A stretch of DNA of 64,000 nt from Kitasatospora sp. NBC_00458 (GCF_036013975.1 NZ_CP107904.1:2542001-2606000), one strand, 5' to 3'; shown: positions 27,462 to 37,298, counted from the stretch's first letter. Numbers and translations are program-made. Notes: generated by a model from the sequence alone, not told the origin.

Positions 27462-29117
27462 GTGACTGACCTTGTCGATGACATGACCGCCGCCCGCCCG
27501 CACCGCCGCCAGGTGCTCAAGGCCACCGCCCTCGCGGCCGGCGCCGCCGCCCTGCCGCTCACCCTCGGCACCGCGGCCCACGCCGCGGCCGCCCCTCAGT
27601 TCCTGCACGGCGTCGCCTCCGGCGACCCGCTCCCCGACGGCATCCTGCTCTGGACCCGCGTCACCCCGGCCCCCGAGGCCCTCCCCGGTTCCGGCCTCGG
27701 CGCCGACACCGAGGTGCGCTGGGAGCTCGCCACCGACAAGGGCTTCACGCGCATCGCGGCGAGCGGCACGGTGACCACCACCGCCGCCACCGACCACACC
27801 GTCAAGGCGGACGTCCGCGGCCTCGCCCCGGACACCCTCCACTGGTACCGCTTCACCGCCGGCGCGACCGTCTCCCCCGTCGGCCGCACCCGCACCACCC
27901 CGGCCGCCGACGCCGCGCTCGACAGACTCCGCCTCGGCGTCGCGTCGTGCGCCAACTGGGAGGCCGGCTACTTCTCGGCCTACCGCCACCTCGCCGCCCG
28001 CGGCGACCTCGACGCCTTCCTCTTCCTCGGCGACTACATCTACGAGTACAAGACGGGCGAGTTCTGCGCCCGCGGCTCGGTGGTCCGCCCGCACGCGCCG
28101 GCCCACGAGATCCTCACCCTCGCCGACTACCGCACCCGGCACGGCCGCTACAAGACCGACGAGGACCTCCAGGGGCTGCACGCGCAGGTCCCGACGATCG
28201 CGATCTGGGACGACCACGAGTTCGCGAACGACGCCTGGTCGGGCGGCGCCGAGAACCACACCCCGGGCGCCGAGGGCGACTGGGCGGCCCGGGTGGCGGC
28301 CGCCAAGCAGGCCTACTTCGAGTGGATGCCGGTGCGTCCGTCCATCGCCGGCACCACCTACCGCCGCCTGCGCTACGGCAAGCTCGCCGACCTGCACCTG
28401 ATGGACCAGCGCTCGTTCCGCTCCCAGCAGGTCAAGGTCGGCAACGGCGACGTCGACTCGGCCGACCGCACCATCACCGGCCGCGCCCAGATGGACTGGC
28501 TGAAGTCCGGCCTCTCCGCCTCCGACACCACCTGGCGGCTGATCGGCAACGAGGTGATGATCTCCCCGGTCGCCCTCTTCGCCCTCCCCGACTACATCCT
28601 GCGCCCGCTGGCCAAGCTGCTCGGCCTGCCGGGCGAGGGCCTGGCGATCAACACCGACCAGTGGGACGGCTACACCCACGACCGCCGCGAGCTGCTCGGC
28701 CACCTCACGGCGAACGGCATCACCAACACCGTCTTCCTGACCGGTGACATCCACTCGGCCTGGGCGTCGGACGTCCCGAACGAGGCCGCGACCTACCCGC
28801 TGTCGGGCAGCGCCGCGACCGAGTTCGTGGTCACCTCGGTGACCTCGGACAACATCGACGACTTCCTCAAGGTCGCGCCGCAGACCCTCTCGCTGGTCGC
28901 CGCCGCCGCGCTCCAGGCCTCCAACCGGCACATCAAGTGGGTCGACCTGGACTCGCACGGCTACGGCGTGCTGGACATCACCCCGAGCCGGACGCAGATG
29001 GACTACTACGTCGTCTCCGACCGGACCCGCAAGGACGCGACCACCAAGTGGACCCGCTCCTACCGCACCAAGTCCGGCACCCAGCAGATCGAGCGCGTCT
29101 ACGCCCCCGTCAGGTAG
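27462..29117 (+). CDS. phoD: Secreted alkaline phosphatase, PhoD family
   Basis: A 551-aa Tat-exported Ca/Fe-dependent phosphatase/phosphodiesterase. The Tat signal is [19 protein letters not shown] with cleavage after AHA. A fibronectin-like N-terminal domain follows ([17 protein letters not shown]). Metal-site motifs are [19 protein letters not shown] and LTGDIHSAW. The GTG at 27462 is chosen from its -10 box; ATG 27483 is a fallback. Phosphate-starvation control by PhoP is expected from the family and is consistent with the upstream repeat. Ends at a long hairpin. Confidence 0.94.
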   Translation: MTDLVDDMTAARPHRRQVLKATALAAGAAALPLTLGTAAHAAAAPQFLHGVASGDPLPDGILLWTRVTPAPEALPGSGLGADTEVRWELATDKGFTRIAASGTVTTTAATDHTVKADVRGLAPDTLHWYRFTAGATVSPVGRTRTTPAADAALDRLRLGVASCANWEAGYFSAYRHLAARGDLDAFLFLGDYIYEYKTGEFCARGSVVRPHAPAHEILTLADYRTRHGRYKTDEDLQGLHAQVPTIAIWDDHEFANDAWSGGAENHTPGAEGDWAARVAAAKQAYFEWMPVRPSIAGTTYRRLRYGKLADLHLMDQRSFRSQQVKVGNGDVDSADRTITGRAQMDWLKSGLSASDTTWRLIGNEVMISPVALFALPDYILRPLAKLLGLPGEGLAINTDQWDGYTHDRRELLGHLTANGITNTVFLTGDIHSAWASDVPNEAATYPLSGSAATEFVVTSVTSDNIDDFLKVAPQTLSLVAAAALQASNRHIKWVDLDSHGYGVLDITPSRTQMDYYVVSDRTRKDATTKWTRSYRTKSGTQQIERVYAPVR

Positions 29118-29125
29118 CCGCCGGG

Positions 29126-29171
29126 GCCCGGGGGCCTGCCCGTCGGTCGACCGGCGGGCGGGCCCCCGGGC
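29126..29171. terminator. Bidirectional terminator between phoD and the ABC permease gene
   Basis: 22-bp stem starting GCCCGGGGGCCTGCCCGTC, with two wobble pairs and a 2-nt loop, directly between the convergent stops. Confidence 0.78.
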
Positions 29172-30131
29172 TCAGGACACCACGTCCTTGCGGGCGAAGC
29201 CGCGGAAGGCCAGGGCCAGCAGCACCACCGCATAGGACAGCGACAGCGAGACGCCCTGCACCATGCCGCCCCACTCCAGCTGCGGCTGCAGGGCGTCCGC
29301 CCACGCGTACTGCCAGTGCGCGGGCAGCCAGGCCCGCATGTCGCCGAGCGCGGTGATGGCGTCCAGCACGCCGGTGATGATCGAGGCGAACACCGCCCCG
29401 CCCACCGCTCCCAGCGGCGCGTCGGTGGCGGTGGAGAGCCAGAACGCCAGCGCGGCGATCACGATCTCGCTCAGGAAGACGAACACCACCGCGACCGCCA
29501 GCCGGGGCAGCGCCTCCCCCGCCGTCAGGCTCGCGCCGGCCGGCAGCTTGAGGTCGCCCCACCCGTACGCGGCGGTGCCGACCCCCAGCCCGACCAGCGG
29601 CAGCAGCAGTACCGCTCCGGCCGAGAACAGCAGCCCGACGGCGAACTTGCGCGCCAGCAGCCGGGCCCGGGGCACCGGCGCGGCCAGCAGGTAGCGCAGC
29701 GAGGACCAGCTGGCCTCGGAGGCCACCGTGTCGCCGCAGAACAGCGCGACCGGGATCACCAGCATGAAGCCGGTGCCCATGAAGAGCATGGTGGCCGCGA
29801 AGTTCGGCCCGGACGAGGTGGCCAGCTCGATGAACGTGGTCCGGTCGGCCCGGCCCGGGGTGCCGGCGACCTGGAACGCCGCCAGCACGATGAGCGGCAT
29901 CGCGGCCAGCACGCCGCCGATCACCATGGTCCGCCGGCGCCGCAGCTGACGGACGATCTCGACCCGCAGCGGCAGCGTCCGCCCGGCCCGGTACCCGGCC
30001 GCGTGGTCCGGCGACACCCCGCCGGACGACACCCCGCCCGGTGAGGAACCGCCCGGCGAGGAACCACCCGCTGAGGAACCGCCCGGCGGCACCCCGTCCG
30101 GCGACACCCCAGAAGACACCACGGCGTTCAC
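29172..30131 (-). CDS. ABC transporter permease (ABC-2 type)
   Basis: A 319-aa permease. Residues 1-40 are a Gly/Ser/Pro low-complexity tail encoded by 15-nt tandem repeats. Hydrophobic segments follow (MVIGGVLAAMPLIVLAAF, FAATMLFMGTGFMLVIPVAL, GLLFSAGAVLLLPLVGLGV and others), ending FRGFARKDVVS. The GTG start overlaps the stop of the hydrolase/ATPase fusion gene by GTGA, so it is the membrane partner of that ATPase. Confidence 0.87.
   Translation of the reverse strand: MNAVVSSGVSPDGVPPGGSSAGGSSPGGSSPGGVSSGGVSPDHAAGYRAGRTLPLRVEIVRQLRRRRTMVIGGVLAAMPLIVLAAFQVAGTPGRADRTTFIELATSSGPNFAATMLFMGTGFMLVIPVALFCGDTVASEASWSSLRYLLAAPVPRARLLARKFAVGLLFSAGAVLLLPLVGLGVGTAAYGWGDLKLPAGASLTAGEALPRLAVAVVFVFLSEIVIAALAFWLSTATDAPLGAVGGAVFASIITGVLDAITALGDMRAWLPAHWQYAWADALQPQLEWGGMVQGVSLSLSYAVVLLALAFRGFARKDVVS
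30037..30111. repeat. 15-nt tandem repeats in the permease gene
   Basis: Units CCCGGTGAGGAACCG, CCCGGCGAGGAACCA and CCCGCTGAGGAACCG, then two degenerate units. In the minus-strand protein they give GSSPG-type pentapeptides. Likely length-variable between strains. Confidence 0.7.
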
Positions 30132-32989
30132 GCCGCACCTCCGATCAGCGACAGGAACGCGTCCTCCAGGCGGCGCTGCGGCCCGGCCGACTCCACCGGC
30201 ACCCCGAGCCGCACCAGCTCGGCCAGCAGCTGGCTGGCCGCCATGCCGTCCAGCCGGACGAGCAGCCCGCCCTCGACCGCCTCCGCCGAGCCGACCCCGG
30301 CCAGCCCGGCCACCTTCCCGGCCGCCGCCGCCAGCTCCGACGCCCCGAACGACGCGTCGGTGCCGACCAGCAGCTGCTCGCCACCGCCGACGATCTCCGC
30401 GACGGCGCCGGTGGTGACCAGCCGGCCGCGGTCCATGACCACCAGGTCGGTGCAGCTCTGCTCGACCTCGGCCAGCAGGTGGCTGGAGACGATGACGGTC
30501 CGCCCGGCGGCGGCGTACCTGATCATCACCTCGCGCATCTCGCGGATCTGCGGCGGGTCGAGCCCGTTGGTCGGTTCGTCCAGGATCAGCAGGTCGGGCA
30601 GGCCCAGCATCGCCTGGGCGATGGCGAGCCGCTGCCGCATGCCCTGCGAGTAGGTGCGCACCGCCCGGTCCAGCGCCTCGCCGAGCGCGGCGATGGCCAG
30701 CGCCTCGTCGAGGTGCGCGTCGGCCTCCGGCCGCCCGGTGGCCTGCCAGTAGAGCCGCAGGTTGGCCCGCCCGGTGAGGTGCGGCAGGAAGCCCGCGCCC
30801 TCGACGAAGGCGCCGACCCGGGAGAGCACCGGTGCGCCGGGCCGGACCAGGTGGCCGAAGATCCTGATCTCGCCGGCGTCCGGCCGGATCAGGCCCATCA
30901 GCATCCGCAGGGTGGTGGTCTTGCCGGCACCGTTGGGGCCGAGCAGGCCGAGCACCTGGCCCTGCTCCACCCGGAAGCCCAGGTCCTTCACCGCGTACCG
31001 GTCGGCGGCGCCCTTGTAGCGCTTGCTCAGCCCGGTGATCTGCAGCGGCACCCCGCCCAGCGCCGGGTCGTACGCCGCGCCCCGTTCGGCGCGGGCCCGG
31101 CGCCGCAGCCGGGGCAGCAGCAGGACGGCGGCGGCCACCGCGACGGCGACCAGCGGCAGCACCCAGGTCCGCGAGGGCAGCGGCGCGGCCTCGGTGACCA
31201 GTCCGTCGACGACGGGCAGGGTCAGCGGTCCGGTGACGGCGGCGCGGTAGGTGGCCGGTTCGGCGGGCGAGGCGTACGCCAGGTCGGTCGAGGCGAGCAC
31301 CAGTCGGAGCCGGTGGCCGGTGTCGAAGGTGTGGTCGACGGTGGGCAGCGCCACGGTGACGGTCCGCCCGTCGGGGCCGTCCGCACCGGTCACCCGGAGC
31401 GGGGCGGACAGCTGCTGCGGCAGGGTCTGCCTGCCGTCCGGGGCGACGTCGTACAGCTTGGCGAAGAGCACCGCGTCCGGCCGGTCGGCCCGGACCCTGA
31501 CCGGCACCGTGGGACGGCCGGTGAGGTGGACCGAGGCGTCGAGCGGTTCGGACTCGAAGGCGGCGAACTGGCCGGGGAAGTCCAGGGAGACCGAGGCGCC
31601 GAGGGCGGCGGCCTGGCTCAGCGCGCCGATGCCCGGCAGCGCGGAGATGTTGGGCGGGGCGCCGCCCGGCGGGTTGGCGAAGGCCTGCTCGCCGTCGGCC
31701 GAGGGCCCGGTCAGCCGGTACTGCCGGGAGCCGGTGCCGTCGAGCCCGGGGTAGGCGTCGGCCGTCGCGCCGCGCAGGACGGGCTGGAAGCCGGTGGAGT
31801 CGACCCCGCCGGTCCGGGTCACCCGGAACGCCGCGCCGGTGCCGCCGCCTTCGCCCGGCGCACCGGCCTTCGGGGCGCCGTCCTTCGAACCGCCGTCCTT
31901 CGGGGGCGCCTCGCCCTTCAGGTACCGGTCGAACCAGGCGGCCACCCGGGCGTCCACCCGCTCGCTGGTGTCGGTCGCCCCGTCGTGCCCGCCCGCGAAC
32001 CAGTCCACCGCGACGGGCGCGCCGTTGGCCGCCACCGCCCGGGCGATGGCGTCGCCCTGGTCGAGCGGGAACAGCGAGTCCTGCTGCCCCTGGACGACCA
32101 GCGTGGGCACCTTCAGCCGGTCCGCGACCGAGGACGGACTGGACCGGTCGAGCAGTGCGACCGCCTCCGGGTCGGCGTGCCCGGCGGTGGCCACCCGGTC
32201 GTACATCCGGCAGAGCTCGTCGAGGAACCGTCCGCAGCCGACCTGCCCGGCCCCCTCCGGCGCCACCGACGGCCGGGCCGCACCGCCGGACGGACCGAGG
32301 TCGCCCGCCGAACCGGTGGTGAAGAAGATCCCGGCCCACAGCTTCTTGAACACCCCGTCGATCGCGCCGGAGCCCTGCACGCCCTGCGGGAACAGCGCGT
32401 CGGCCAGGTTCCACCAGGTGATCTGGCTGGCCACCGCGTCGATCCGGTCGTCGTACGCCGAGCCGAGCAGCGCGACCGCCCCGCCGTAGGAGGCGCCGGT
32501 GACGCCCACCCGGGGGTCGCCGGGGCCGTCGAGGCGCACCTCGGGCCGCTGGGCCAGCCAGTCGACCAGGTGCCTGACGTCCTCGACCTCGCGGTCGGGC
32601 GCGTTCAGCCCGATCTTGCCGCCGGAGCGTCCGAAGCCGCGCGCCGACCAGGTGAGCACCGCGTACCCCTGTCGGGCCAGCTGCTCGGCGCGTTCCCGCT
32701 CGCCCTCCTTGGAGCCGCCGAAGCCGTGGCCGAGCAGGACGGCCGGGCGCGGGCCGTCCCCGGTCGTGAAGAAGGAGGTGTCCAGCTGGACCACCTGGTG
32801 GCTGCCGGGCGTCTCGGGCATCGCGAGGAAACGATCCTCCTGACGGACCGCCTGCTCTCCGCCGGCCGCCACGGCCACCGCCGTACCCACCCCGGCCACC
32901 ACCACCAGGGCCACCGCACCGGCCAGCAGTCTCCGTCCGGCCGCCGTACCGCGACCGCGCCACCGGCGCCACGCCCCACCGAACTCCAT
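30128..32989 (-). CDS. Fusion of extracytoplasmic S15/CocE-like hydrolase with ABC ATPase
   Basis: A 953-aa two-part protein. A membrane anchor (residues about 20-43) is followed by an alpha/beta hydrolase of the X-Pro dipeptidyl-peptidase/CocE type: nucleophile GVTGASYGGAVALLG, QGQQDSLFPLDQ, histidine in FAGGHDGATD, and a beta-sandwich C-terminal domain. A second membrane segment (WVLPLVAVAVAAAVLLLP, about 608-628) leads to an ATPase with GPNGAGKTT, YSQGMRQR and LLILDEPTNGLDP (from about 648). The inferred topology puts the hydrolase outside and the ATPase inside. The ATG at 32989 has a TACGAT -10 box 8 nt upstream. Confidence 0.9.
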   Translation of the reverse strand: MEFGGAWRRWRGRGTAAGRRLLAGAVALVVVAGVGTAVAVAAGGEQAVRQEDRFLAMPETPGSHQVVQLDTSFFTTGDGPRPAVLLGHGFGGSKEGERERAEQLARQGYAVLTWSARGFGRSGGKIGLNAPDREVEDVRHLVDWLAQRPEVRLDGPGDPRVGVTGASYGGAVALLGSAYDDRIDAVASQITWWNLADALFPQGVQGSGAIDGVFKKLWAGIFFTTGSAGDLGPSGGAARPSVAPEGAGQVGCGRFLDELCRMYDRVATAGHADPEAVALLDRSSPSSVADRLKVPTLVVQGQQDSLFPLDQGDAIARAVAANGAPVAVDWFAGGHDGATDTSERVDARVAAWFDRYLKGEAPPKDGGSKDGAPKAGAPGEGGGTGAAFRVTRTGGVDSTGFQPVLRGATADAYPGLDGTGSRQYRLTGPSADGEQAFANPPGGAPPNISALPGIGALSQAAALGASVSLDFPGQFAAFESEPLDASVHLTGRPTVPVRVRADRPDAVLFAKLYDVAPDGRQTLPQQLSAPLRVTGADGPDGRTVTVALPTVDHTFDTGHRLRLVLASTDLAYASPAEPATYRAAVTGPLTLPVVDGLVTEAAPLPSRTWVLPLVAVAVAAAVLLLPRLRRRARAERGAAYDPALGGVPLQITGLSKRYKGAADRYAVKDLGFRVEQGQVLGLLGPNGAGKTTTLRMLMGLIRPDAGEIRIFGHLVRPGAPVLSRVGAFVEGAGFLPHLTGRANLRLYWQATGRPEADAHLDEALAIAALGEALDRAVRTYSQGMRQRLAIAQAMLGLPDLLILDEPTNGLDPPQIREMREVMIRYAAAGRTVIVSSHLLAEVEQSCTDLVVMDRGRLVTTGAVAEIVGGGEQLLVGTDASFGASELAAAAGKVAGLAGVGSAEAVEGGLLVRLDGMAASQLLAELVRLGVPVESAGPQRRLEDAFLSLIGGAA

Positions 32990-32997
32990 GGTCCGTG

Positions 32998-33003
32998 ATC
33001 GTA
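32998..33003 (-). promoter_or_regulatory. -10 box of the hydrolase-ATPase gene
   Basis: Minus-strand TACGAT, 8 nt before the ATG at 32989; leaderless arrangement. No clear -35. Confidence 0.4.
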
Positions 33004-33084
33004 GTCGCCGCCGCCGTAGGCGGCTGATAAGACCGCCCCGACCCGACCCCGACCCGGCCCCGGCCCCGCCCGACCCGGGAGGCC

Positions 33085-33112
33085 GATTCACCCCGCTATG
33101 CCCGGGTATCGT
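33085..33112 (+). promoter_or_regulatory. Putative promoter of the MscS gene
   Basis: GATTCA (33085-33090), 16-bp spacer, TATCGT (33107-33112). The predicted start near 33119 leaves a leader of about 28 nt with a GAGG site before GTG 33147. Confidence 0.4.
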
Positions 33113-33146
33113 ACGCACCACCCTCCCACCGACCGACGAGGTGCCC

Positions 33147-34163
33147 GTGCTCCGGCCGCTGATCACCCTGCTCGCCGCCGTCGTCGCCACCCTGGTGACC
33201 GGCTGGCTCGTCGACCAGGCCCTCCAGCGCGCCGCCGCCCGCCACCCCGACGCCCCGGTCTGGCCGCTGCTCCGGCGCTGCCGGGTGCCGCTGCAGCTCG
33301 TCGTGGTCTCCGCGCTGCTGCTGATCGCCCGGCCGCTGGAGCGGATCCTCCACGTACCCGACGAAGCCCCGCACCACCTGGTGCTGCTGCTCCTGCTGGC
33401 CTCGCTCGGCTGGCTCACCGTCCGGGTGGTGGCGGCGCTGCTGGAGGCGGTGCTCAGCCGCTACGAGACGGTCGCCGACGACCCGGCGCGGATGCAGCGG
33501 GTGCACACCCAGATCAGCGTGCTCCGCCGGGTGGTCAGCGCGGTGATCGTGGTGGTGACCGTCGCCGTGATGCTGCTGACCTTCTCGGCGATGCGCACCG
33601 TCGGCGCGAGCCTGCTCGCCTCGGCCGGGATCATCGGCATCGTGGCCGGCATCGCCGCCCAGTCCGCCCTCGGCAACTTCTTCGCCGGCCTGCAGATCGC
33701 CTTCGGCGACACCGTCCGGATCGGCGACACCGTGGTGGTGGAGGGCCAGCAGGGAACGGTCGAGGAGATCACCCTCACCTACCTGGTGGTCCGGCTCTGG
33801 GACTACCGCCGGCTGGTCGTCCCGGTCTCGTACTTCGTCAGCAAGCCGTTCGAGAACTGGACCCGCCGCGACCCGGGCCTGCTGGCCTCGGTGCTCCTCC
33901 ACCTCGACCACGCGACCCCCGTCGACCTGCTCCGCACCGCCCTGCACGACCGGCTGGCGGAGAACCCGCTCTGGGACGGCGCCGAGTGGGCGCTCCAGGT
34001 CGTCGACACCACCCCGAGCACGATGCTGGTGCGGGCCACCATGACCGCCCGCACGCCGGACGACGCGGCCCAGCTCCGCTTCGACGTCCGCGAGCAGCTG
34101 GTCGGCTACCTCCGCGACCACCACCCCGAGGCGCTCCCCCGGCTGCGCACCGGCGAGGCCTGA
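33147..34163 (+). CDS. MscS-family mechanosensitive ion channel
   Basis: A 338-aa channel protein. Membrane helices include LRPLITLLAAVVATLVTGWL, LQLVVVSALLLIARPLE, VLLLLLASLGWLTVRVVAAL and VVSAVIVVVTVAVMLLTFSAM. The pore helix is ASLLASAGIIGIVAGIAAQSA followed by LGNFFAGLQIAFGD, and the beta domain starts with VRIGDTVVVEGQQGTVEEIT. It protects against hypo-osmotic shock in known members. GTG 33147 has GAGG 5 nt upstream; GTG 33141 is equally in frame. Confidence 0.93.
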   Translation: MLRPLITLLAAVVATLVTGWLVDQALQRAAARHPDAPVWPLLRRCRVPLQLVVVSALLLIARPLERILHVPDEAPHHLVLLLLLASLGWLTVRVVAALLEAVLSRYETVADDPARMQRVHTQISVLRRVVSAVIVVVTVAVMLLTFSAMRTVGASLLASAGIIGIVAGIAAQSALGNFFAGLQIAFGDTVRIGDTVVVEGQQGTVEEITLTYLVVRLWDYRRLVVPVSYFVSKPFENWTRRDPGLLASVLLHLDHATPVDLLRTALHDRLAENPLWDGAEWALQVVDTTPSTMLVRATMTARTPDDAAQLRFDVREQLVGYLRDHHPEALPRLRTGEA

Positions 34164-34212
34164 CGAACCGGACGGACCGGGACGGACCGACCGGGCCCGC
34201 AGGGAACACGCA

Positions 34213-34242
34213 CGGGCGGGCCCGCCGAAGCAGGCCCGCCCG
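34213..34242. terminator. Bidirectional terminator between mscS and GNAT genes
   Basis: 10-bp perfect stem CGGGCGGGCC/GGCCCGCCCG with a 10-nt loop, in the 140-bp convergent gap. Confidence 0.7.
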
Positions 34243-34303
34243 GGTCACGCCGCACAGCGCGGGGCAGCAGCGGGACAGCGCCCCTACCGCACCCGCGTCG
34301 TCG

Positions 34304-34774
34304 TCACAGCACCCGCGTCATCGTCCGGTGCGGGATCCCGGCGTCGTCGTAGACCCCGCCCTCGGCCACGTACCCGAGCCGCTCGTAGAACCCCAGCGCC
34401 TGCACCTGCGCGTGCAGCTCGACCTCACGCGCCCCGCGGCCGCGTCCGGCGGCCTCCACCGCCCGGACCAGCTCCGCGCCGAGCCCGGTGCCCCGGGCGG
34501 CCCTGACCACCGCGAGCCGGCCGAGCAGCACCCGGCCCTCGGTCCCGCCGGTCAGTTCGAGCGCCTGCTCGCCGAAGATGAGCCGGGCCGTCCCGAGCGG
34601 CTCCCCCGCCGGACCGACCGCCAGCAGGTGCTCCGAGGTGGCGTCGAGCTCGTCGTACTCCAGCTCCTCCGGCACGCCCTGCTCCTCGACGAACACCTCC
34701 CGCCGGACGTCCCGGACCAGCGCGAGGTCGTCCTCCCCCTCGGCGGTGCGGATCCCCGTCGCGAACGTGCTCAC
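34304..34774 (-). CDS. GNAT-family N-acetyltransferase (ElaA-like)
   Basis: A 156-aa acetyltransferase. Conserved N-terminal VRREVFVEEQGVPEELEYDE, acetyl-CoA binding region LAVVRAARGTGLGAELVRA (R/Q-x2-G-x-G/A) and C-terminal FYERLGYVAEGGVYDDAGIP are visible. Acceptor unknown. The GTG at 34774 lies 11 bp after the rluD-like stop, so it is probably the last gene of the lspA-rluD operon. Confidence 0.9.
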   Translation of the reverse strand: MSTFATGIRTAEGEDDLALVRDVRREVFVEEQGVPEELEYDELDATSEHLLAVGPAGEPLGTARLIFGEQALELTGGTEGRVLLGRLAVVRAARGTGLGAELVRAVEAAGRGRGAREVELHAQVQALGFYERLGYVAEGGVYDDAGIPHRTMTRVL

Positions 34775-34784
34775 GCCGGCCGCC

Positions 34785-35723
34785 TCAGCTCTCGGACGAG
34801 ATGATGTCGAGGGCCTTCCGCAGGTCGGCCGGGTACTCACTGGAGAACTGCACCCACTCGCCGTCCGCCGGGTGCTCGAAGCCGAGCGAGACCGCGTGCA
34901 GCCACTGCCGGGTGAGCCCGAGCCGCTTGGCGAGCGTCGGGTCGGCGCCGTAGGTGAGGTCGCCGACGCAGGGGTGGCGCAGCGCGGACATGTGGACGCG
35001 GATCTGGTGGGTGCGCCCGGTCTCCAGCTTGATGTCCATCAGCGAGGCGGCCCGGTACGCCTCGATCAGGTCGTAGTGCGTGACGGAGGGCTTGCCCTCG
35101 CGGGTGACCGCCCACTTCCAGTCGGAGCTGGGGTGGCGCCCGATCGGGGCGTCGACGGTGCCGCTCAGCGGGTCCGGGTGCCCCTGGACCAGCGTGTGGT
35201 ACTTCTTCTCGGTGATCCGGTCGTGGAACTGCCGCTTGAGGTCGGTGTAGGCGCGCTCGGACTTGGCGACGACCATCAGTCCGGAGGTGCCGACGTCGAG
35301 CCGGTGCACGACGCCCTGGCGCTCGGCCGCGCCCGAGGTGGAGATCCGGTAGCCGGCCGCGGCGAGGCCGCCGATCACGGTGGGGCCGGTCCAGCCCGGG
35401 CTGGGGTGCGCGGCGACCCCGACCGGCTTGTCGACGAGCACGATGTCCTCGTCGTCGTGGACGATCCGCATGCCCTCGACGTGCTCGGCGACGATCTGCA
35501 CGGGGGCGGCGGGGGCGGGGATCTCGACCTCAAGCCAGGAACCGGCGGTGACCCGGTCCGACTTGCCGGCCACGGCACCGTCGAGCGTCACCTTCCCGTC
35601 GGCGGCCAACTCGGCGGCCTTCGTCCGGGAGAAGCCGAACATCCGGGCGAGGGCGGCGTCGAGACGCTCGCCTTCGAGGCCGTCGGGTACGGGGAGGCTG
35701 CGGATCTGCGCTGCGGTACTCAC
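34785..35723 (-). CDS. 23S rRNA pseudouridine synthase, RluD family
   Basis: A 312-aa RluA/RluD-type synthase. An S4 RNA-binding domain covers residues about 18-75 ([20 protein letters not shown]). The catalytic domain has the aspartate in [18 protein letters not shown], plus [11 protein letters not shown] and [13 protein letters not shown]. The family converts uridine to pseudouridine in large-subunit rRNA; the exact site is not certain here. Lies 54 bp downstream of lspA on the same strand, as in other streptomycetes. Confidence 0.95.
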   Translation of the reverse strand: MSTAAQIRSLPVPDGLEGERLDAALARMFGFSRTKAAELAADGKVTLDGAVAGKSDRVTAGSWLEVEIPAPAAPVQIVAEHVEGMRIVHDDEDIVLVDKPVGVAAHPSPGWTGPTVIGGLAAAGYRISTSGAAERQGVVHRLDVGTSGLMVVAKSERAYTDLKRQFHDRITEKKYHTLVQGHPDPLSGTVDAPIGRHPSSDWKWAVTREGKPSVTHYDLIEAYRAASLMDIKLETGRTHQIRVHMSALRHPCVGDLTYGADPTLAKRLGLTRQWLHAVSLGFEHPADGEWVQFSSEYPADLRKALDIISSES

Positions 35724-35777
35724 CCGTACGAGTATGCCGGACGCGGGGCCCGCCCCTTGCGCAGTCGGCTCCCGGCC

Positions 35778-36437
35778 CTACTCGGCCGGGTCCCCCTTGC
35801 TCCCCTTCTCCGCCTGCTGGTGGACGGTGCCGTCGGGGTTGCTGCCCCGGAAGGAGAGCAGGACGACCAGGATGCCGCCGCAGACGATCGCCGAGTCGGC
35901 GAGGTTGAAGACCGCGAAGTGCTGGACGGAGATGAAGTCCACCACGTGCCCGCGGAAGACGCCGGGCGAGCGGAACAACCGGTCGGTGAGGTTGCCGAGC
36001 GCCCCGCCGAGCAGCAGCCCGAGCGCGATCGCCCAGGGCAGGCTGTACAGCCGGCGGGCGATCCGCCAGATCACCACGATGACGGCCGAGGCGATCATGG
36101 TGAAGACGACGGTGAGCGCCTGCCCCATGCCGAAGGCGGCGCCGGAGTTGCGGATCACCTGGAAGGTCACCACGTCACCGATCACCTTGATCGCCGCGTG
36201 GTTCTCCAGCCGGGCCACGACCAGCAGCTTGCTGCCGAAGTCGATCAGGAAGGCGAGCAGCGCGACCACCAGCAGCACGCCGATCCGCCGGCGCCCCTTC
36301 GGCGCGTCCCGATCCGGTTCCGCGCCGCCCAGGGCGGTGGCACCCGCCGGGGCGGGGCCGACCGCGGCGACGCCGACCGCCGTGGAACCGGTGGCGGGGC
36401 CGCCGGTCGCGCCGGGCTCGGTCACGGTCACCGCCAC
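35778..36437 (-). CDS. lspA: Lipoprotein signal peptidase II
   Basis: A 219-aa membrane protease that removes lipoprotein signal peptides. It has a long non-conserved 45-residue N-terminus and four membrane segments. The family motifs are [11 protein letters not shown] and the catalytic aspartates in GNLTDRLFR and [10 protein letters not shown]. The start is the first GTG of a GTGGCGGTG run; the true start could lie elsewhere in the poorly conserved N-terminus. First gene of lspA-rluD-GNAT. Confidence 0.96.
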   Translation of the reverse strand: MAVTVTEPGATGGPATGSTAVGVAAVGPAPAGATALGGAEPDRDAPKGRRRIGVLLVVALLAFLIDFGSKLLVVARLENHAAIKVIGDVVTFQVIRNSGAAFGMGQALTVVFTMIASAVIVVIWRIARRLYSLPWAIALGLLLGGALGNLTDRLFRSPGVFRGHVVDFISVQHFAVFNLADSAIVCGGILVVLLSFRGSNPDGTVHQQAEKGSKGDPAE

Positions 36438-36611
36438 GGCTTCGGCGGGCGTCGGGACGGACTCGTCCCGCGTCTGGGGGGAACCTTGCGTACTGATGAT
36501 CCGCTCCGCTGCCGTGACGTGGGTGGGCCGGGGAACGCCCGACCATCCGACAGATCAGGCGACGTTACGGGGTCGAGCCTACGGCAAGCCCGACCCCCCG
36601 CGTCGCCCCGG

Positions 36612-37208
36612 TCAGCGGCGTTCCTGCTTGGCCTTGCACTGGACGCAGAGCGTCGCCCGCGGGAAGGCCTGCATCCTCGCCTTGCCGATGGCCTGGCCGC
36701 AGGACTCGCAGGTCCCGAAGCCGACGCCCTCCAGTCGGACCAGCGCGTGCTCGGTCTGGGCGAGGCTGTCCCGGGCGTTGTTGGCCAGCGCGAGCTCGCT
36801 CTCCCGGGAGATGTTCTTCGTGCCGGCGTCCACCTGGTCGTCGCCGGCGCCGTCGTTGGAGTCGCGCATCAGGCCGGTGATGGCGGCCTCGGCCGCGTCG
36901 ATCTCGTGCTGCAGCCGCTCCAGCTCGCTGATCAGCTCGGCGTGCAGCTCGTGCACCTCCTCCGAGGTCCACGGGTCCTCGCCGGGGCGCACCGGCAGCT
37001 CCGCCGGATCGACCGACTCGGCGCCGCCGCCGGCCCGGACGGCCCCGTTCTGGGCCGGGGTGCGGGTGCGGCCGGGGGCCACGAGAGCGGTTTCGGTGGT
37101 GTTCTTTCGCCGTGCGGTAGTGGTCACGGTCCCCTCCCCTGGATCGCCTGCCACGGCCTTGCGTGTCCGCTTGGTGGCGGTACCCGCGCCGGTTGCCTTC
37201 TCAGCCAT
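36612..37208 (-). CDS. TraR/DksA-type zinc-finger protein
   Basis: A 198-aa protein. The first 80 residues are basic and low-complexity (EKATGAGTATKRTRKAVAG). A coiled-coil region follows (HELHAELISELERLQHEIDA), then the C4 zinc finger CESCGQAIGKARMQAFPRA with the second pair CVQC. The fold is that of DksA/TraR regulators that enter the RNA polymerase secondary channel; role here unproven. The ATG at 37208 is preferred over 37286. Precedes lspA by 174 bp. Confidence 0.9.
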   Translation of the reverse strand: MAEKATGAGTATKRTRKAVAGDPGEGTVTTTARRKNTTETALVAPGRTRTPAQNGAVRAGGGAESVDPAELPVRPGEDPWTSEEVHELHAELISELERLQHEIDAAEAAITGLMRDSNDGAGDDQVDAGTKNISRESELALANNARDSLAQTEHALVRLEGVGFGTCESCGQAIGKARMQAFPRATLCVQCKAKQERR

Positions 37209-37269
37209 GGCTTCGACCCCATCTACGAACGAATCGAGCCGCCGGTTCCCGGCGGCCTCCAGTGCCGGA

Positions 37270-37298
37270 ACGATAATCCCGATCAAAAACGGTCACAA
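37270..37298 (-). promoter_or_regulatory. Promoter of the traR/dksA-like gene
   Basis: Minus strand: -35 TTGTGA (37293-37298), 17-bp spacer, -10 TATCGT (37270-37275). Near-ideal spacing; predicted leader of about 55 nt. The stretch from here to the ileS promoter (37299-37558) shows no gene. Confidence 0.6.

Noticed and set aside
30041..32998. A 985-codon open frame antisense to the hydrolase-ATPase fusion
   Set aside because: Low-complexity shadow; the minus-strand fusion has complete catalytic motifs.
30128..33418. Extended N-terminus of the hydrolase-ATPase up to 33418
   Set aside because: It would run through the divergent MscS promoter and gene start; ATG 32989 precedes a normal membrane anchor and has a -10 box upstream.
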